This document shows positions 7,878-15,005 of a stretch of 64,000 nt of DNA, one piece after another. Each line of letters starts with the position of its first letter. Position 1 is the stretch's first letter. A program made the position numbers and the translations under genes. The notes beneath the pieces were generated by a model that was given only the letters and a program-made list of their open reading frames with translations, did no database searches and had not been told where the DNA came from. Source of the DNA: Flavobacterium sp. FEMGT703F (GTDB lineage Bacteria; Bacteroidota; Bacteroidia; Flavobacteriales; Flavobacteriaceae); assembly GCA_002786385.1 (NCBI GenBank), contig PGCN01000007.1:310001-374000 (forward strand). The letters are read 5' to 3'.

Positions 7878-9128
7878 TCAGAAAACGTTCAATGCTGTCA
7901 TACACTGTTTCATCATTTGGTAAGTGCGTTCAATATCATTATCCAAACCGATAGAAAAACGAATCAGGCCATCGGTTAAGCCCATGGCTTTTTGTTCTTC
8001 CAGCGGAATTTCGCTCGAAGTAGAACTGCCGGGCGCACTGAACAGTGTTTTATAAAATCCTAAACTCACGGCCAAATAACCCAAGTTACGGTTTTGCATT
8101 AATTCCATCAACTCATTAGCCTTGTCTAAACTGCCCACATCTATAGTCATCATACCGCCGAAACCGTATTCGGGATTGATCATTTTGGCGTACAATTCGT
8201 GACTCGGGTGACTGGCTAATCCGGGATAAACGACTTTTAACCCATCGGCTTCGAATTTTTGTGCCAAATACATCGCATTTTGGCTGTGCTGTTTCATGCG
8301 AATATGCAACGTGCGTAAGTTTTTCAAAATACTGGCAGCACGTAAACTATCCATCGTTGGTCCCAAAAGCATACTGGCACCATCGTTTACATTTTTCAAG
8401 TCGTTGATAAAATCCTGCGAAGCACAAACAACGCCGCCAACGGTATCACTACTACCATTGATAAACTTGGTCAAACTGTGAATAACGACATCGGCTCCTA
8501 ATTTAGCCGGCGCAACCGACATTGGCGAAAAGGTATTATCTACTACCAATTTCAGGTTATGCGTTTTGGCAATCACGGCCAAAGCTTCAATATCGGCGAC
8601 TTCCAACAGTGGATTACTAACAGTTTCGCAATACAATACTTTGGTATTTTTTGTAATTGCAGCCACCACTTGTTCCAGATTAGTGATGTCTACAAATCGA
8701 GTATAGATGTTCCATTTGGGCAACATGTTTTTCATGAAAGCGTAGGTTCCACCATAGATGGTACGGCTGGAGACGATTTCGTCTCCGGCAGCACACAATT
8801 GGAGCAAAACAGGCGTAATCGCACCCATACCGGAAGCCGCCACATTAGCACTTTCGGTACCTTCCATCGCAGCCAAAGCTTGCCCCAGATACAAGTTCAT
8901 AGGCGAAGAGTGACGCGAATACAAATAACAACCTTCGGCATTGCCTTCAAAGGTGTCAAACATGGTTTTAGCCGAAAGAAAGGTATAAGTTGAACTATCG
9001 GATATAGAAGGATTCACACCACCAAATTCGCCGAAGTATTGCAAATCCTGGATTTTATCGGCAGGGTGGAAATTCGTTTTTGTTGCGGGTTGCGGGTTGA
9101 AGGTTGAAGGTTTTGAGTTGGGATTCAT
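7878..9128 (-). CDS. Cys/Met metabolism PLP-dependent enzyme, methionine gamma-lyase-like
   Basis: A 416-residue gamma-family PLP enzyme. The cofactor lysine is in VIHSLTKFINGSSD, the phosphate loop in ASGMGAITP, and the substrate Tyr/Arg region in YLYSRHSSPMN. Members include methionine gamma-lyase, cystathionine gamma-synthase and gamma-lyase, and the exact reaction cannot be fixed by eye. The divergent Lrp/AsnC regulator suggests amino-acid control. The first ~20 codons (SKPSTFNPQPAT) are encoded by a low-complexity repeat like the array in the adjacent intergenic region, so the N-terminus may be a repeat-derived extension or the true start may lie further in. Confidence 0.8.
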   Translation of the reverse strand: MNPNSKPSTFNPQPATKTNFHPADKIQDLQYFGEFGGVNPSISDSSTYTFLSAKTMFDTFEGNAEGCYLYSRHSSPMNLYLGQALAAMEGTESANVAASGMGAITPVLLQLCAAGDEIVSSRTIYGGTYAFMKNMLPKWNIYTRFVDITNLEQVVAAITKNTKVLYCETVSNPLLEVADIEALAVIAKTHNLKLVVDNTFSPMSVAPAKLGADVVIHSLTKFINGSSDTVGGVVCASQDFINDLKNVNDGASMLLGPTMDSLRAASILKNLRTLHIRMKQHSQNAMYLAQKFEADGLKVVYPGLASHPSHELYAKMINPEYGFGGMMTIDVGSLDKANELMELMQNRNLGYLAVSLGFYKTLFSAPGSSTSSEIPLEEQKAMGLTDGLIRFSIGLDNDIERTYQMMKQCMTALNVF

Positions 9129-9290
9129 AAAGTTGGATTCATTAAAAGTTCAAATTTCAATTTAAATAGACAATAAATCAATACAAATAAAAATATATAG
9201 ATTTTAAAACTATAAAATATAACTTTAAGTGAAAATATTATTAAATTTATGCCTTCAAAAGACTAACTTTAGTTTTTATAACTATTCCAA

Positions 9291-9327
9291 CCCGAAACCC
9301 GAAACCCGAAACCCGAAACCCGAAACC
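9291..9327 (+). repeat. Tandem CCCGAAA heptamer array
   Basis: About five perfect copies of the 7-bp unit CCCGAAA lie immediately upstream of the Lrp/AsnC start codon. Related GGGTTGC/GGGTTGA runs occur at 9085-9113 inside the start of the divergent PLP enzyme gene. Confidence 0.85.
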
Positions 9328-9335
9328 TGCAAATC

Positions 9336-9788
9336 ATGGACACAACCGACAAAAAACTCCTCGCCCTACTCCAACAAGACACCAAAAAAACCACCAAAGA
9401 GCTTTCGGTAAAACTCAATCTTTCGGTCACAGCGGTGTATGAACGCATCAAAAAATTGGAGCGAGAAGGGATTATCGACAAGTATGTAGCCTTATTGAAT
9501 CGGACTAAAATCGACAAAAGCTTTGTGGTATTTTGTCACATCAAACTCATCCAACACACCAAAGAATTCTTAACTACTTTTGAACACCAAGTGGTAAAAC
9601 TGGAAGAAGTGTTAGAGTGTTTCCACGTGAGCGGTGATTACGATTACATTCTAAAAATCTGTGTCAAAGATATGGAAGCGTACCGCGAGTTTATGGTCAC
9701 TAAACTTACCACGCTGCAACACATCGGCAGTACACACAGTACTTTTATGATAGGCGAAGTCAAAAATACTACTGCGTTTACCTTGTAA
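9336..9788 (+). CDS. Lrp/AsnC family transcriptional regulator
   Basis: A 150-residue regulator with an N-terminal winged HTH (LLALLQQDTKKTTKELSVKL, then VTAVYERIKKLEREG) and a C-terminal RAM ligand-binding domain containing the GDYDYILKICVKD strand. It is divergent from the Met gamma-lyase-like gene, so that gene is its probable target. The ligand is likely an amino acid. The start codon follows the CCCGAAA array by only a few bases, which leaves little room for a conventional ribosome binding site. Confidence 0.85.
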   Translation: MDTTDKKLLALLQQDTKKTTKELSVKLNLSVTAVYERIKKLEREGIIDKYVALLNRTKIDKSFVVFCHIKLIQHTKEFLTTFEHQVVKLEEVLECFHVSGDYDYILKICVKDMEAYREFMVTKLTTLQHIGSTHSTFMIGEVKNTTAFTL

Positions 9789-9842
9789 AATAAGCTATAG
9801 CTTTTAAGCAAATTATTTCGCTTTTTAGTAAAATAAAAACTG

Positions 9843-9850
9843 TAATTTTG
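9843..9850 (+). promoter_or_regulatory. -7 promoter element of lpdA
   Basis: TAATTTTG matches the Bacteroidota TAnnTTTG -7 box and lies 38 bp before the chosen ATG. The -33 region is weak (TTCG rather than TTG). Confidence 0.5.
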
Positions 9851-9888
9851 TGACACAAAAATTAAAACACACTAATTTCTATACTATC

Positions 9889-11292
9889 ATGAGTGCATTT
9901 GACGTTGTCATCATAGGTTCAGGTCCGGGCGGTTACGTTTCGGCTATTCGTTGTGCCCAATTGGGTTTCAAAACCGCTATCATTGAAAAATACAATACTT
10001 TAGGAGGTACTTGTTTAAATGTAGGTTGTATTCCATCCAAAGCGCTTTTAGCATCTTCGCATCATTATGAAGAATTGCAACACTTTGCCGATCACGGTAT
10101 CGAAGTATCCGGAAAAGTAAAAGTGAATTTGGAAAAAATGATTGCCCGCAAACAAGCGGTAGTCGACCAAACCTCCGGCGGCGTGAAGTTCTTAATGGAC
10201 AAAAATAAAATCACCGTTTTTGAAGGATTGGGTTCTTTTGAAGACGCTACTCACGTAAAAATTACCAAAGCCGACGGTTCCTCTGAAGTAATCGAAGGGA
10301 AAAATATCATCATAGCAACCGGTTCAAAACCATCTTCTTTACCGTTCATTAAAATCGATAAAGAACGCATCATCACTTCTACCGAAGCCTTGAAATTACC
10401 GGAAGTTCCAAAACACTTAATCATCATTGGTGGTGGCGTTATCGGTATCGAATTAGGACAAGTGTATTTGCGATTGGGCGCTCAAGTATCAGTGATTGAA
10501 TACTTAGACCGAATCATTCCGGGTATGGATGGCGGTTTGTCGAAAGAGTTGACCAAAGTCTTGAAAAAACAAGGCATGAAATTCTACACTTCTCACAAAG
10601 TCAAAGAAGTGACTCGCAAAGGCAAAAATGTAACCGTTTTAGCCGATGATGCTAAAGGCAACACCATCACTTTCGACGGTGATTACTGTTTGGTAGCTGT
10701 GGGTCGTCGACCTTACACCGACGGTTTAGCAGCCGACAAAGCCGGTGTTAAAGTAACCGAAAGAGGGATGGTGGAAGTGAATGACCACTTGCAAACTAAC
10801 ATACCGAACATTTATGCGATTGGCGATGTAGTGCGCGGTGCCATGTTAGCCCACAAAGCCGAAGAAGAAGGGGTAATGGTAGCCGAAATTTTAGCGGGTC
10901 AAAAACCACATATCGATTACAACTTGATTCCGGGTGTAGTATATACTTGGCCGGAAGTAGCGGCTGTAGGGAAAACCGAAGAGCAATTGAAAGCCGACGG
11001 TGTAAACTACAAAGCCGGAAGTTTCCCATTCAAAGCCTTAGGAAGAGCTCGTGCCGGTGGCGATATTGACGGTTTCGTTAAAATTTTAGCCGATGCCAAA
11101 ACCGATGAAGTATTGGGCGTTCACATGATTGGTGCTCGTTGCGCCGATTTGATTGCTGAAGCGGTAACCGCTATGGAATTCCGTGCTTCTGCTGAAGATA
11201 TTTCAAGAATGTCTCACGCACACCCTACTTTTGCCGAAGCCGTAAAAGAAGCCGCTTTAGCGGCCACGGAGAATAGAGCGTTGCACGTGTAA
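9889..11292 (+). CDS. lpdA: Dihydrolipoyl dehydrogenase (E3)
   Basis: FAD/NAD-dependent disulfide oxidoreductase that reoxidises lipoamide in 2-oxoacid dehydrogenase and glycine cleavage complexes. The 467-residue protein opens with the FAD dinucleotide motif VVIIGSGPGGYVSAI. The redox-active pair is in GGTCLNVGCIPSK, a second NAD site is at IIIGGGVIGIELG, and the C-terminal catalytic HAHPTFAEA carries the active-site His. The ATG at 9889 is chosen because the upstream extension overlaps the promoter box. The gene is monocistronic, with a terminator right after it. Confidence 0.93.
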   Translation: MSAFDVVIIGSGPGGYVSAIRCAQLGFKTAIIEKYNTLGGTCLNVGCIPSKALLASSHHYEELQHFADHGIEVSGKVKVNLEKMIARKQAVVDQTSGGVKFLMDKNKITVFEGLGSFEDATHVKITKADGSSEVIEGKNIIIATGSKPSSLPFIKIDKERIITSTEALKLPEVPKHLIIIGGGVIGIELGQVYLRLGAQVSVIEYLDRIIPGMDGGLSKELTKVLKKQGMKFYTSHKVKEVTRKGKNVTVLADDAKGNTITFDGDYCLVAVGRRPYTDGLAADKAGVKVTERGMVEVNDHLQTNIPNIYAIGDVVRGAMLAHKAEEEGVMVAEILAGQKPHIDYNLIPGVVYTWPEVAAVGKTEEQLKADGVNYKAGSFPFKALGRARAGGDIDGFVKILADAKTDEVLGVHMIGARCADLIAEAVTAMEFRASAEDISRMSHAHPTFAEAVKEAALAATENRALHV

Positions 11293-11325
11293 TCAGATTG
11301 TTAGATCGTTAGATTATTAGACAAT

Positions 11326-11356
11326 AAAAACGTCCCGATGATATCGGGACGTTTTT
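11326..11356. terminator. Strong bidirectional terminator between lpdA and arsC
   Basis: AAAAACGTCCCGAT / ATCGGGACGTTTTT with a GAT loop. The perfect stem has A and T runs on both sides, and it touches the stop codon of the convergent arsC. Confidence 0.9.
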
Positions 11357-11777
11357 AGTTTAGGTTGTGGCTTTCTACAAAATCTTTGCAATAGTCTTTA
11401 ATCATTCCTCGTACCTTTCGGAATTCTTCAATCACTTCAGCAGTTGAACCTTTAACTTTGCTGGGATCGGGAAAATTGTGGTGCAACTTTACGGCTTGTG
11501 TCGGGAAGAACGGACAGCGCTCGTTGGCATTATCACAAACGGTTATCACATAATCAAAAGGAATGTCGAAATACTCTTCTACATTATTCGATGTATGTTT
11601 AGAAATATCAATACCGTCTTCCTGCATTATGGCAATCGCTAAGGCATTAACGCCGTGCGTTTCCACACCGGCCGAGTAAACCGTAACTTGCTCAGGATTG
11701 GTAAAATGCGACAAATAGCCGTGCGCCATCTGACTGCGACAGCTGTTACCTGTACAAAGGACTAAAATGTTTTTCAT
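11355..11777 (-). CDS. arsC: Arsenate reductase, low-molecular-weight phosphatase type
   Basis: A 140-residue enzyme reducing arsenate to arsenite. The P-loop VLCTGNSCRSQMAHG carries the nucleophilic Cys and Arg of the LMW-PTPase fold, and a second thiol lies in ITVCDNANERCPFFP, as in thioredoxin-coupled ArsC. It is last in the arsR / DUF6428 / acr3 / arsC order, and arsenite made here would leave through the ACR3 carrier encoded 52 bp upstream. Confidence 0.9.
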   Translation of the reverse strand: MKNILVLCTGNSCRSQMAHGYLSHFTNPEQVTVYSAGVETHGVNALAIAIMQEDGIDISKHTSNNVEEYFDIPFDYVITVCDNANERCPFFPTQAVKLHHNFPDPSKVKGSTAEVIEEFRKVRGMIKDYCKDFVESHNLN

Positions 11778-11828
11778 GGTTCAATTCGTTTAAATCTGTA
11801 AAAATAAAATCTGGTTTAGTTTAAAAAT

Positions 11829-12869
11829 TCAGGGATTTGGAGTGAAATATTTCTTCCTCAACCAAAAGGCTACATTCACCAATATAATCAATGCCGGTAC
11901 TTCTACCAAAGGACCAATGACACCGGCAAAAGCTTGTCCGCTGTTAATCCCGAAAACACCTATCGAAACCGCAATGGCTAACTCGAAATTATTCCCCGAA
12001 GCCGTAAATGATAAGGCTGTTGCATCACGATAATTCGCCCCAATCTTTTTCGATACAAAAAACATCAGGAAGAACATAATGGCAAAGAATATCACTAATG
12101 GAATAGCGATTCTAACTACATCCATCGGTAAATCGACTATCATTTCGCCTTTTAAACTGAACATGATTATGATAGTGAATAATAATGCTACCAACGTAAT
12201 CGGTGAAACGAAAGGAAGGAACTTTTGGTTAAACCATTTGTCACCGATAAATTTTTTAATCGCATACCGACTTACAACCGCCAAAGCAAAAGGAATACCT
12301 AAGTAAATCCCAACGGTTTTAGCAATTTCGGTTACTGTGATGTTCAATTCTAATCCTTTGATACCAAATAACGGCAACATTATTTCTAAATAAAAATAGG
12401 CATACAAACTGAAGAAAAACACTTGCAGCAAACTATTGATTCCAATCAAACCGGCGGTTAATTCGCGGTTGCCTTCAGCCAATTCGTTCCACACTATCAC
12501 CATAGCGATACAAGGTGCAATGCCTATGATGATTAAACCGGTCATGTATTCGGGATAAGCTCTCAGAAAAAAAGTGGCGAGTAAAAACATCAAAAACGGA
12601 CCAACAATCCAAGTAATGATAAAGGATGCGGTTAGTAATTTAGGCTGTTTGAACATCTGCGGCACTTTCGAAAAATCGATTTTCGTCAGTGGCGGATACA
12701 TCATCAAAATCAAACCTATCGCCAAAGGTAAATTAGTAGTACCGGAGGAAAATGAGTTGATAAAATCAGCTGTATTCGGAACAAAATAACCAAGACCAAC
12801 GCCCAGTAACATGGCTAAAAATATCCACAAGGTTAAAAATCGGTCTAAAAACCCTAATCTTTTTTTCAT
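11829..12869 (-). CDS. acr3: ACR3 family arsenite efflux transporter
   Basis: A 346-residue inner-membrane carrier with about ten membrane helices. Family landmarks are MMYPPLTKIDF near the start, IIGIAPCIAMVIVWN with the conserved Cys, and ASGNNFELAIAVSIGVFG toward the end. It exports As(III) using the proton gradient. It begins 19 bp after the DUF6428 gene, in operon with it. Confidence 0.9.
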   Translation of the reverse strand: MKKRLGFLDRFLTLWIFLAMLLGVGLGYFVPNTADFINSFSSGTTNLPLAIGLILMMYPPLTKIDFSKVPQMFKQPKLLTASFIITWIVGPFLMFLLATFFLRAYPEYMTGLIIIGIAPCIAMVIVWNELAEGNRELTAGLIGINSLLQVFFFSLYAYFYLEIMLPLFGIKGLELNITVTEIAKTVGIYLGIPFALAVVSRYAIKKFIGDKWFNQKFLPFVSPITLVALLFTIIIMFSLKGEMIVDLPMDVVRIAIPLVIFFAIMFFLMFFVSKKIGANYRDATALSFTASGNNFELAIAVSIGVFGINSGQAFAGVIGPLVEVPALIILVNVAFWLRKKYFTPNP

Positions 12870-12888
12870 CTTTAAAATTTAATTACCA

Positions 12889-13365
12889 TTAACAACAACC
12901 CGAATCGGGCGCACAACAACTCGTTGCTTTAGGCTTCCACTCGCCTATTTTGGCCTTTAATTTTTCGGGCGGAATGCCACAATGGTCTTTAGCCAAACAA
13001 TCGGTTTGTTTGGAAGTCAACAAAAAATGAGTCCCGTCAAAAGCCAAACTGAACTTCCCGATTGTATCTTTCATTTGGTATTCAACTTCAATTTCGGCAT
13101 CAGGCAATCCCAATACTTTTTCGGATAATTCTATAATATGAACCAACTTTTCGGGATGCAAACGATGGTCATAATCGTTGGCTTCCCACAATTGAAAATT
13201 CACCACTTCTTCTTGGCGAACCGTTCCGCCGCAATCAATAAAGTGTTTGGTTACTTTGCCCACTTCGGTCACATGAAAATGACTCGGCACCAATTCACCA
13301 TTCGGTAATTGGAAAGCTATAGTGTTTAGCTTTTGTAATTCGTTTTTAATTTCGGATAATTTCAT
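12889..13365 (-). CDS. DUF6428 family protein in ars operon
   Basis: A 158-residue soluble protein. It ends in a cysteine-rich tail (SCCAPDSGCC) that could bind As(III) or another soft metal. The FHVTEVGKVTKHFIDCGG segment is typical of the DUF6428 family found in Bacteroidota ars loci. Function is unknown. Its position directly ahead of acr3 suggests an arsenic chaperone or accessory role, which is inference. Confidence 0.75.
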   Translation of the reverse strand: MKLSEIKNELQKLNTIAFQLPNGELVPSHFHVTEVGKVTKHFIDCGGTVRQEEVVNFQLWEANDYDHRLHPEKLVHIIELSEKVLGLPDAEIEVEYQMKDTIGKFSLAFDGTHFLLTSKQTDCLAKDHCGIPPEKLKAKIGEWKPKATSCCAPDSGCC

Positions 13366-13508
13366 TGTTAGACTGCTTAGATTGTTAGACTGTTTAGATT
13401 GTTAGACTGCTTAGATTGTTAGACTAGTTAGATTGTTAGACTACTTAGATTGTTAGACTGCTTAGATTGTTAGACTACTTAGATTGTTAGACTACTTAGA
13501 TTGCTAGA
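13366..13508 (+). repeat. 17-bp tandem repeat array, about 8 copies
   Basis: Head-to-tail copies of ATTGTTAGACTNNTTAG, where the two N positions vary between GC, GT, AG and AC. There are no spacers, so it is not a CRISPR. It fills the gap between the DUF6428 start codon and arsR. A degenerate fragment of the same unit (GATTGTTAGATCGTTAG) occurs after lpdA at ~11295-11315. Confidence 0.9.
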
Positions 13509-13514
13509 AAAATA

Positions 13515-13552
13515 CTTTTCCCTATTCCCTTTTCCCTTTTCCCTTTTCCCTT
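13515..13552 (+). repeat. TTTTCCC heptamer array
   Basis: About five copies of TTTTCCC directly follow the 17-bp array. They are followed at 13561-13580 by CCCTGAGCGCAGTCGAAGGC, which resembles a dispersed intergenic palindromic repeat unit common in bacterial genomes. Confidence 0.75.
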
Positions 13553-13593
13553 ATTTGTTACCCTGAGCGCAGTCGAAGGCCTTTCTCTCAAAC

Positions 13594-13917
13594 TCAACAA
13601 CACTTATTTTTCAACTTTTGGCGAATCGTCCCGAAGTGACTCTCAATTTTTTCCATCGTATCAGGATTGATGCAATAGCAAATGGCAGTGCCTTCAATAG
13701 TACCTTTGATGATGTTGGCGTTTTTCAATTCTTTCAAATGCTGTGAAATGGTAGGTTGCGCCAATGGTAATTCGTTTACTATATCACCGCAAATACAACT
13801 ATCTACCTTTAAAAGATAATCCACAATGGCAATTCGGGCCGGATGTGACAAGGCTTTGAATAAGCTTGCCATTTCATTTTGTTCCGGAGAAAAGGATTCT
13901 GTTTTTGATGCACCCAT
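13594..13917 (-). CDS. arsR: ArsR family metalloregulator
   Basis: A 107-residue winged-HTH repressor. The alpha3-type metal site reads KVDSCICGDIV (CxC), followed by the recognition helix LAQPTISQHLKEL. The C-terminus ends NKCC and may supply further thiols. It probably represses its own promoter and the ars genes downstream, from which it is separated by ~230 bp of repeats. Arsenic is the expected inducer from context. Confidence 0.88.
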   Translation of the reverse strand: MGASKTESFSPEQNEMASLFKALSHPARIAIVDYLLKVDSCICGDIVNELPLAQPTISQHLKELKNANIIKGTIEGTAICYCINPDTMEKIESHFGTIRQKLKNKCC

Positions 13918-13934
13918 GATTCCTGTTAATTATT

Positions 13935-13946
13935 ATATTGCAATAT
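13935..13946. promoter_or_regulatory. Candidate ArsR operator
   Basis: The palindrome ATATTGCAATAT sits 18 bp upstream of the arsR start in AT-rich DNA. ArsR-family operators are typically short AT-rich inverted repeats at this location. There is no experimental support. Confidence 0.5.
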
Positions 13947-14008
13947 TACGATAAAACAATAATACAAACCAAAATATTTCTATTATTTTTATACCGCCAA
14001 TCTTATTT

Positions 14009-14049
14009 GACAATTTACAATTCATCATTTGCCATTCGCAATTCACAAT
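14009..14049 (+). repeat. Degenerate AATTTACAATTC-type array
   Basis: Imperfect copies of CAATTTACAATTC / GCAATTCACAA lie upstream of tpx, overlapping its promoter region. This is another low-complexity intergenic run of the kind seen elsewhere in the first 14 kb. Confidence 0.5.
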
Positions 14050-14057
14050 ATTTTCAC

Positions 14058-14065
14058 TACTTTTG
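14058..14065 (+). promoter_or_regulatory. -7 promoter element of tpx
   Basis: TACTTTTG matches TAnnTTTG and lies 22 bp before the tpx ATG at 14088. The upstream -33 region is poor (TTCG). Confidence 0.5.
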
Positions 14066-14087
14066 GCAATCAAAAAAATTATACAAA

Positions 14088-14585
14088 ATGGCTACAATAA
14101 CTTTAGGAGGAAATCCAATTCACACCAACGGTGACTTACCGAAAAACGGCACTAAAGCACCCGATTTTCAATTGCTTAAAACTGATTTAGGAACAGCTAC
14201 GCTGGCTGATTTTGCCGGAAGTAAAGTAGTTTTAAACATCTTCCCTAGTATAGATACCGGTACTTGTGCAGCTTCTGTTAGAGCATTCAATGCCAAAGCG
14301 AGTACTTTAGAAAACACCAAAGTATTGTGTATTTCCAGAGATTTACCTTTTGCCCAAAAACGTTTTTGCGGTGCTGAAGGCTTAGACAATGTGATTAATT
14401 TATCCGATTTCAACACCGGTGCTTTCGGAAAAAACTATGGTTTGGAAATCACCGATGGTCCTTTAGCCGGCTTACACTCTCGTGTGGTAATTGTTTTGGA
14501 TGAAAACGGGACTATCGTTCATGCCGAACAAGTAGCGGAAATTGCCGATGAACCTAACTATGATGCAGCCCTAGCGGCTTTATAA
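14088..14585 (+). CDS. tpx: Thiol peroxidase (atypical 2-Cys peroxiredoxin)
   Basis: A 165-residue periplasmic/cytoplasmic peroxidase reducing lipid and hydrogen peroxides with thioredoxin. The peroxidatic Cys is in [15 protein letters not shown] and the resolving Cys in [13 protein letters not shown], with the Tpx signature SRDLPFA between them. The start MATITLGG is chosen because it is the family-typical N-terminus and lies just after a -7 box. The longer upstream frame is intergenic repeat. Confidence 0.92.
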   Translation: MATITLGGNPIHTNGDLPKNGTKAPDFQLLKTDLGTATLADFAGSKVVLNIFPSIDTGTCAASVRAFNAKASTLENTKVLCISRDLPFAQKRFCGAEGLDNVINLSDFNTGAFGKNYGLEITDGPLAGLHSRVVIVLDENGTIVHAEQVAEIADEPNYDAALAAL

Positions 14586-14586
14586 T

Positions 14587-14961
14587 ATGGGATTCGAAAA
14601 AGATACTACTTTTTTCAGCGGCCGACTCAAAAGTGTCGGCTTTGCTGTTAAAGGTGCTCTCAAACTCATCACTACCGAACACAGTGTCATGGTACAATCA
14701 TCTTTGGCAGTACTGATGACTGTGGCCGGATTTTATTTCAAAATCGACCGTTACGAGTGGATGATGCAAATCTTGGCATTCGGCCTGGTGTTGGGTGTAG
14801 AGAGTTTGAATACCGCTGTTGAAAAAATAGCCGATTTTATCCATCCGGAATACCATGAAAGAATTGGTTTCATCAAAGACATTGCAGCCGGTGCAGTAAT
14901 GTTTGCTGCCTTGGCAGCTATGGCTATTGGCTTGCTTATTTATGTGCCTAAATTTGGCTAA
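14587..14961 (+). CDS. dgkA: Diacylglycerol kinase family membrane protein
   Basis: A 124-residue membrane enzyme recycling diacylglycerol (or phosphorylating undecaprenol). The signature EHSVMVQSSLAVLMT and the catalytic-type VESLNTAVEKIAD are both present, with three membrane helices. It begins 1 bp after the tpx stop and is likely cotranscribed with it. Confidence 0.85.
   Translation: MGFEKDTTFFSGRLKSVGFAVKGALKLITTEHSVMVQSSLAVLMTVAGFYFKIDRYEWMMQILAFGLVLGVESLNTAVEKIADFIHPEYHERIGFIKDIAAGAVMFAALAAMAIGLLIYVPKFG
14927..14956 (+). promoter_or_regulatory. Consensus Bacteroidota promoter for ftsK
   Basis: TTG at 14927-14929, exactly 19 bp, then TAAATTTG at 14949-14956. This is a full match to the -33/-7 consensus, embedded in the 3' end of dgkA. 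It is positioned to transcribe ftsK and the genes after it. Confidence 0.6.
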
Positions 14962-15005
14962 ACCTCCGAATAAATTTCTATTTTTATAGCTTCATACTAT
15001 AATTC

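Noticed and set aside
13366..13508. Regular repeats that could suggest a CRISPR array
   Set aside because: The 17-bp units are directly adjacent with only a two-base variable position. There are no spacers and no cas genes.
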